Of a stretch of DNA of 7,294 bases, positions 6,156 to 7,294 are shown one piece after another. A model generated the notes under the pieces. That model made no database searches. It had not been told where the DNA came from and saw only the letters and a list, made by a program, of their open reading frames with translations. The position numbers and the translations under genes were made by a program. Origin of the DNA: Caldifarciminota bacterium. Lineage in GTDB: Bacteria > Hydrothermota > Tepidihabitantia > SM23-42. Every line of letters starts with the position of its first letter. Position 1 is the stretch's first letter. The stretch spans positions 1 through 7,294 of the forward strand of contig JAGMEL010000025.1 in the NCBI GenBank assembly GCA_023128195.1. Reading direction: 5' to 3'.

Positions 6156-7223
6156 TTATATTCCAAGTATCTCATTAATATTGTTAATGAGTTCTTTTAT
6201 TTCATCAAGTGTTAAGTCGCCCATGTGAGCAATCCTGAAGGCAAGTTCTTTCAATTTTCCATAGCCATTTGAAATAGCATATCCACGTTTGCCGAGTTCC
6301 GTATTAAGGTCAGCCACACTGATTTTTCTGGTATTGTTCATACATGAGACAGTAACTGATTCATAACCCGGTTCTGAGAACATACTGAAGTACTTTTTAC
6401 CCCAATCCTGGACATACTTTGCCATTTCGGCATGTCTCTTAAAACGATTCCCCATACCTTCAGCCTTTATTTTATCGAGTTGTTTATCCATTGCATACAT
6501 TAAAGTTATTGCCGGGGTTGATGGTGTTTGTCCCTTTTTATCAAAATAATCTTTTAAGCCGACAAAATCACAATAGTGGCCGCGACCTTTTACTGTTTTT
6601 GCTTTTTCAAGTGCCTTATCACTCACAATGCAAAGAGCAAGACCGGGTGGTAAGGCAAAGGCTTTTTGAGACGAGGCGAGACAGATATCAATGCCTAATT
6701 CTTCAATGTTTATCTTATCTCCCATGAGTGAACTCACTGTATCAACAAGAAATAGAACATCAGGATAATTTTTCATAACTTTTGCAATATCTTCAATAGG
6801 ATTTCTGACCCCGGTCGAGGTTTCATTCTGAACAAGGGTTAGTGCCTCATATTTTTTTGATTTTAATTTCTCGTCTACCATTTCAGGTTTTATTGCCTTG
6901 CCCCAATCAACTGTTATGACATCAGAATTTCTGTCGCATTTCTGAGCGATTTTAAACCATCGGTCACTAAATGCACCGTTCACACAACAAAGTACATCAT
7001 TATTTACACAATTTCTGATTGCGCCTTCCATAAATATTGTTCCTGAAGCTGTGAGCACAGTGATGAAATTGTTGGTTTCTAATAATTCCTTCAACTTATC
7101 TATAATCCCGGTATAGAGTTCGGTGAAAGCTTTCGTACGATGACCAATTAATGGCGTTGCTTGGGCATCAAGAATATCTTGTCTTACCTCAGTGGGACCA
7201 GGTATAAAAAGCTTCTTATGCAT
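6156..7223 (-). CDS. Class V PLP-dependent aminotransferase (alanine/serine-glyoxylate or phosphoserine type)
   Basis: This 355-residue fold-type I enzyme transfers an amino group using pyridoxal phosphate. PGPTEV (9-14) and HRT (28-30) near the N-terminus are typical of the serine-pyruvate/alanine-glyoxylate branch. TASGT (58-62) contacts the cofactor phosphate. Asp161 in VDTVSS pairs with the pyridine nitrogen. Lys187 in SSQKAF is the Schiff-base lysine. TPSTPA (233-238) and Arg330 in FRIAHMG complete the substrate site. It is not the canonical SerC sequence type. However, class V enzymes of this branch serve as phosphoserine aminotransferase in organisms such as methanogens, and the next gene is serA, so that role is the best inference. 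The ATG is supported by AAGGAGGT at 7227-7234. The protein is full length for the family. A 221-bp gap separates it from serA, so serA may also have its own control. Confidence 0.9.
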   Translation of the reverse strand: MHKKLFIPGPTEVRQDILDAQATPLIGHRTKAFTELYTGIIDKLKELLETNNFITVLTASGTIFMEGAIRNCVNNDVLCCVNGAFSDRWFKIAQKCDRNSDVITVDWGKAIKPEMVDEKLKSKKYEALTLVQNETSTGVRNPIEDIAKVMKNYPDVLFLVDTVSSLMGDKINIEELGIDICLASSQKAFALPPGLALCIVSDKALEKAKTVKGRGHYCDFVGLKDYFDKKGQTPSTPAITLMYAMDKQLDKIKAEGMGNRFKRHAEMAKYVQDWGKKYFSMFSEPGYESVTVSCMNNTRKISVADLNTELGKRGYAISNGYGKLKELAFRIAHMGDLTLDEIKELINNINEILGI

Positions 7224-7236
7224 TTTACCTCCTTGT

Positions 7237-7255
7237 AAATTAGTTTCACTAATTT
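7237..7255. promoter_or_regulatory. Perfect palindrome just upstream of the aminotransferase ribosome binding site
   Basis: AAATTAGT (7237-7244) and ACTAATTT (7248-7255) are perfect 8-bp arms around a 3-base centre. The dyad sits two bases upstream of the AAGGAGGT motif, where a bound repressor or RNA hairpin could influence translation or transcription of the serine genes. There is no direct evidence for a binding protein, and AT-rich palindromes can arise by chance. Confidence 0.4.
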
Positions 7256-7256
7256 T

Positions 7257-7294
7257 AGATTCAGACAGATTTCAGCAGATTCAAACGGATTTAA
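7257..7294. repeat. Degenerate 10-bp tandem repeat at the window edge
   Basis: Units AGATTCAGAC (7257-7266), AGATTTCAGC (7267-7276), AGATTCAAAC (7277-7286) and a partial GGATTTAA (7287-7294) show a 10-bp period and continue to the end of the window. It is the fourth short-period array in this window and each has a different unit. It occupies the probable promoter region of the aminotransferase gene, so I could not place a convincing -35/-10 pair there. Confidence 0.55.

Overview
The window holds four protein-coding genes, all on the minus strand, so they read from high to low coordinate: a class V aminotransferase, a short D-3-phosphoglycerate dehydrogenase (serA), a DUF1015-family protein, and a 1119-residue STAND/AAA ATPase-TPR regulator that ends in an OmpR-type winged helix plus a BTAD domain. 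The DNA is AT-rich. Starts are ATG, and three of the four genes have strong AAGGAG-type ribosome binding sites. The gene set, the base composition and the many short-period degenerate tandem repeats at gene boundaries suggest an uncultured, probably anaerobic bacterium. A WOR-3/Stahlbacteria-like candidate phylum is my best guess from memory, at low confidence.

The first three genes form a phosphorylated-pathway serine biosynthesis cluster. SerA oxidises 3-phosphoglycerate, and the aminotransferase is the likely supplier of the phosphoserine (or serine/alanine-glyoxylate type) transamination step. No phosphoserine phosphatase (serB) is present. The DUF1015 protein carries a ParB-like DGHHR motif and lies directly after serA; as I recall, DUF1015 genes sit next to serA/serC-like genes in other bacteria too. 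It may therefore provide the missing phosphate-handling step. SerA lacks the ACT domain that normally senses serine, so control may lie at the RNA or transcription level.

Layout by region. 1-245 is non-coding, with short repeats, and ends in a heptamer array that supplies the last codons of the regulator. 246-3605 is the regulator. 3606-3672 is a short spacer with two inverted repeats. 3673-4941 is DUF1015. 4942-5037 carries a long hairpin before the DUF1015 ribosome binding site. 5038-5934 is serA. 5935-6155 is the most unusual stretch: a GC-richer leader that can fold on the gene strand into a nested three-helix structure with a GNRA loop and a competing alternative pairing, preceded by four phased (T/C)TGAGCC-like repeats that resemble BTAD/SARP-type direct-repeat operators. 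6156-7223 is the aminotransferase. 7224-7294 holds its ribosome binding site, a perfect palindrome and a 10-bp degenerate repeat.

The most testable new idea is a self-contained serine regulon: a leader RNA and/or phased repeats upstream of serA, controlled by the C-terminal-BTAD regulator encoded last in the same gene run, with DUF1015 as an uncharacterised serine-metabolism enzyme.
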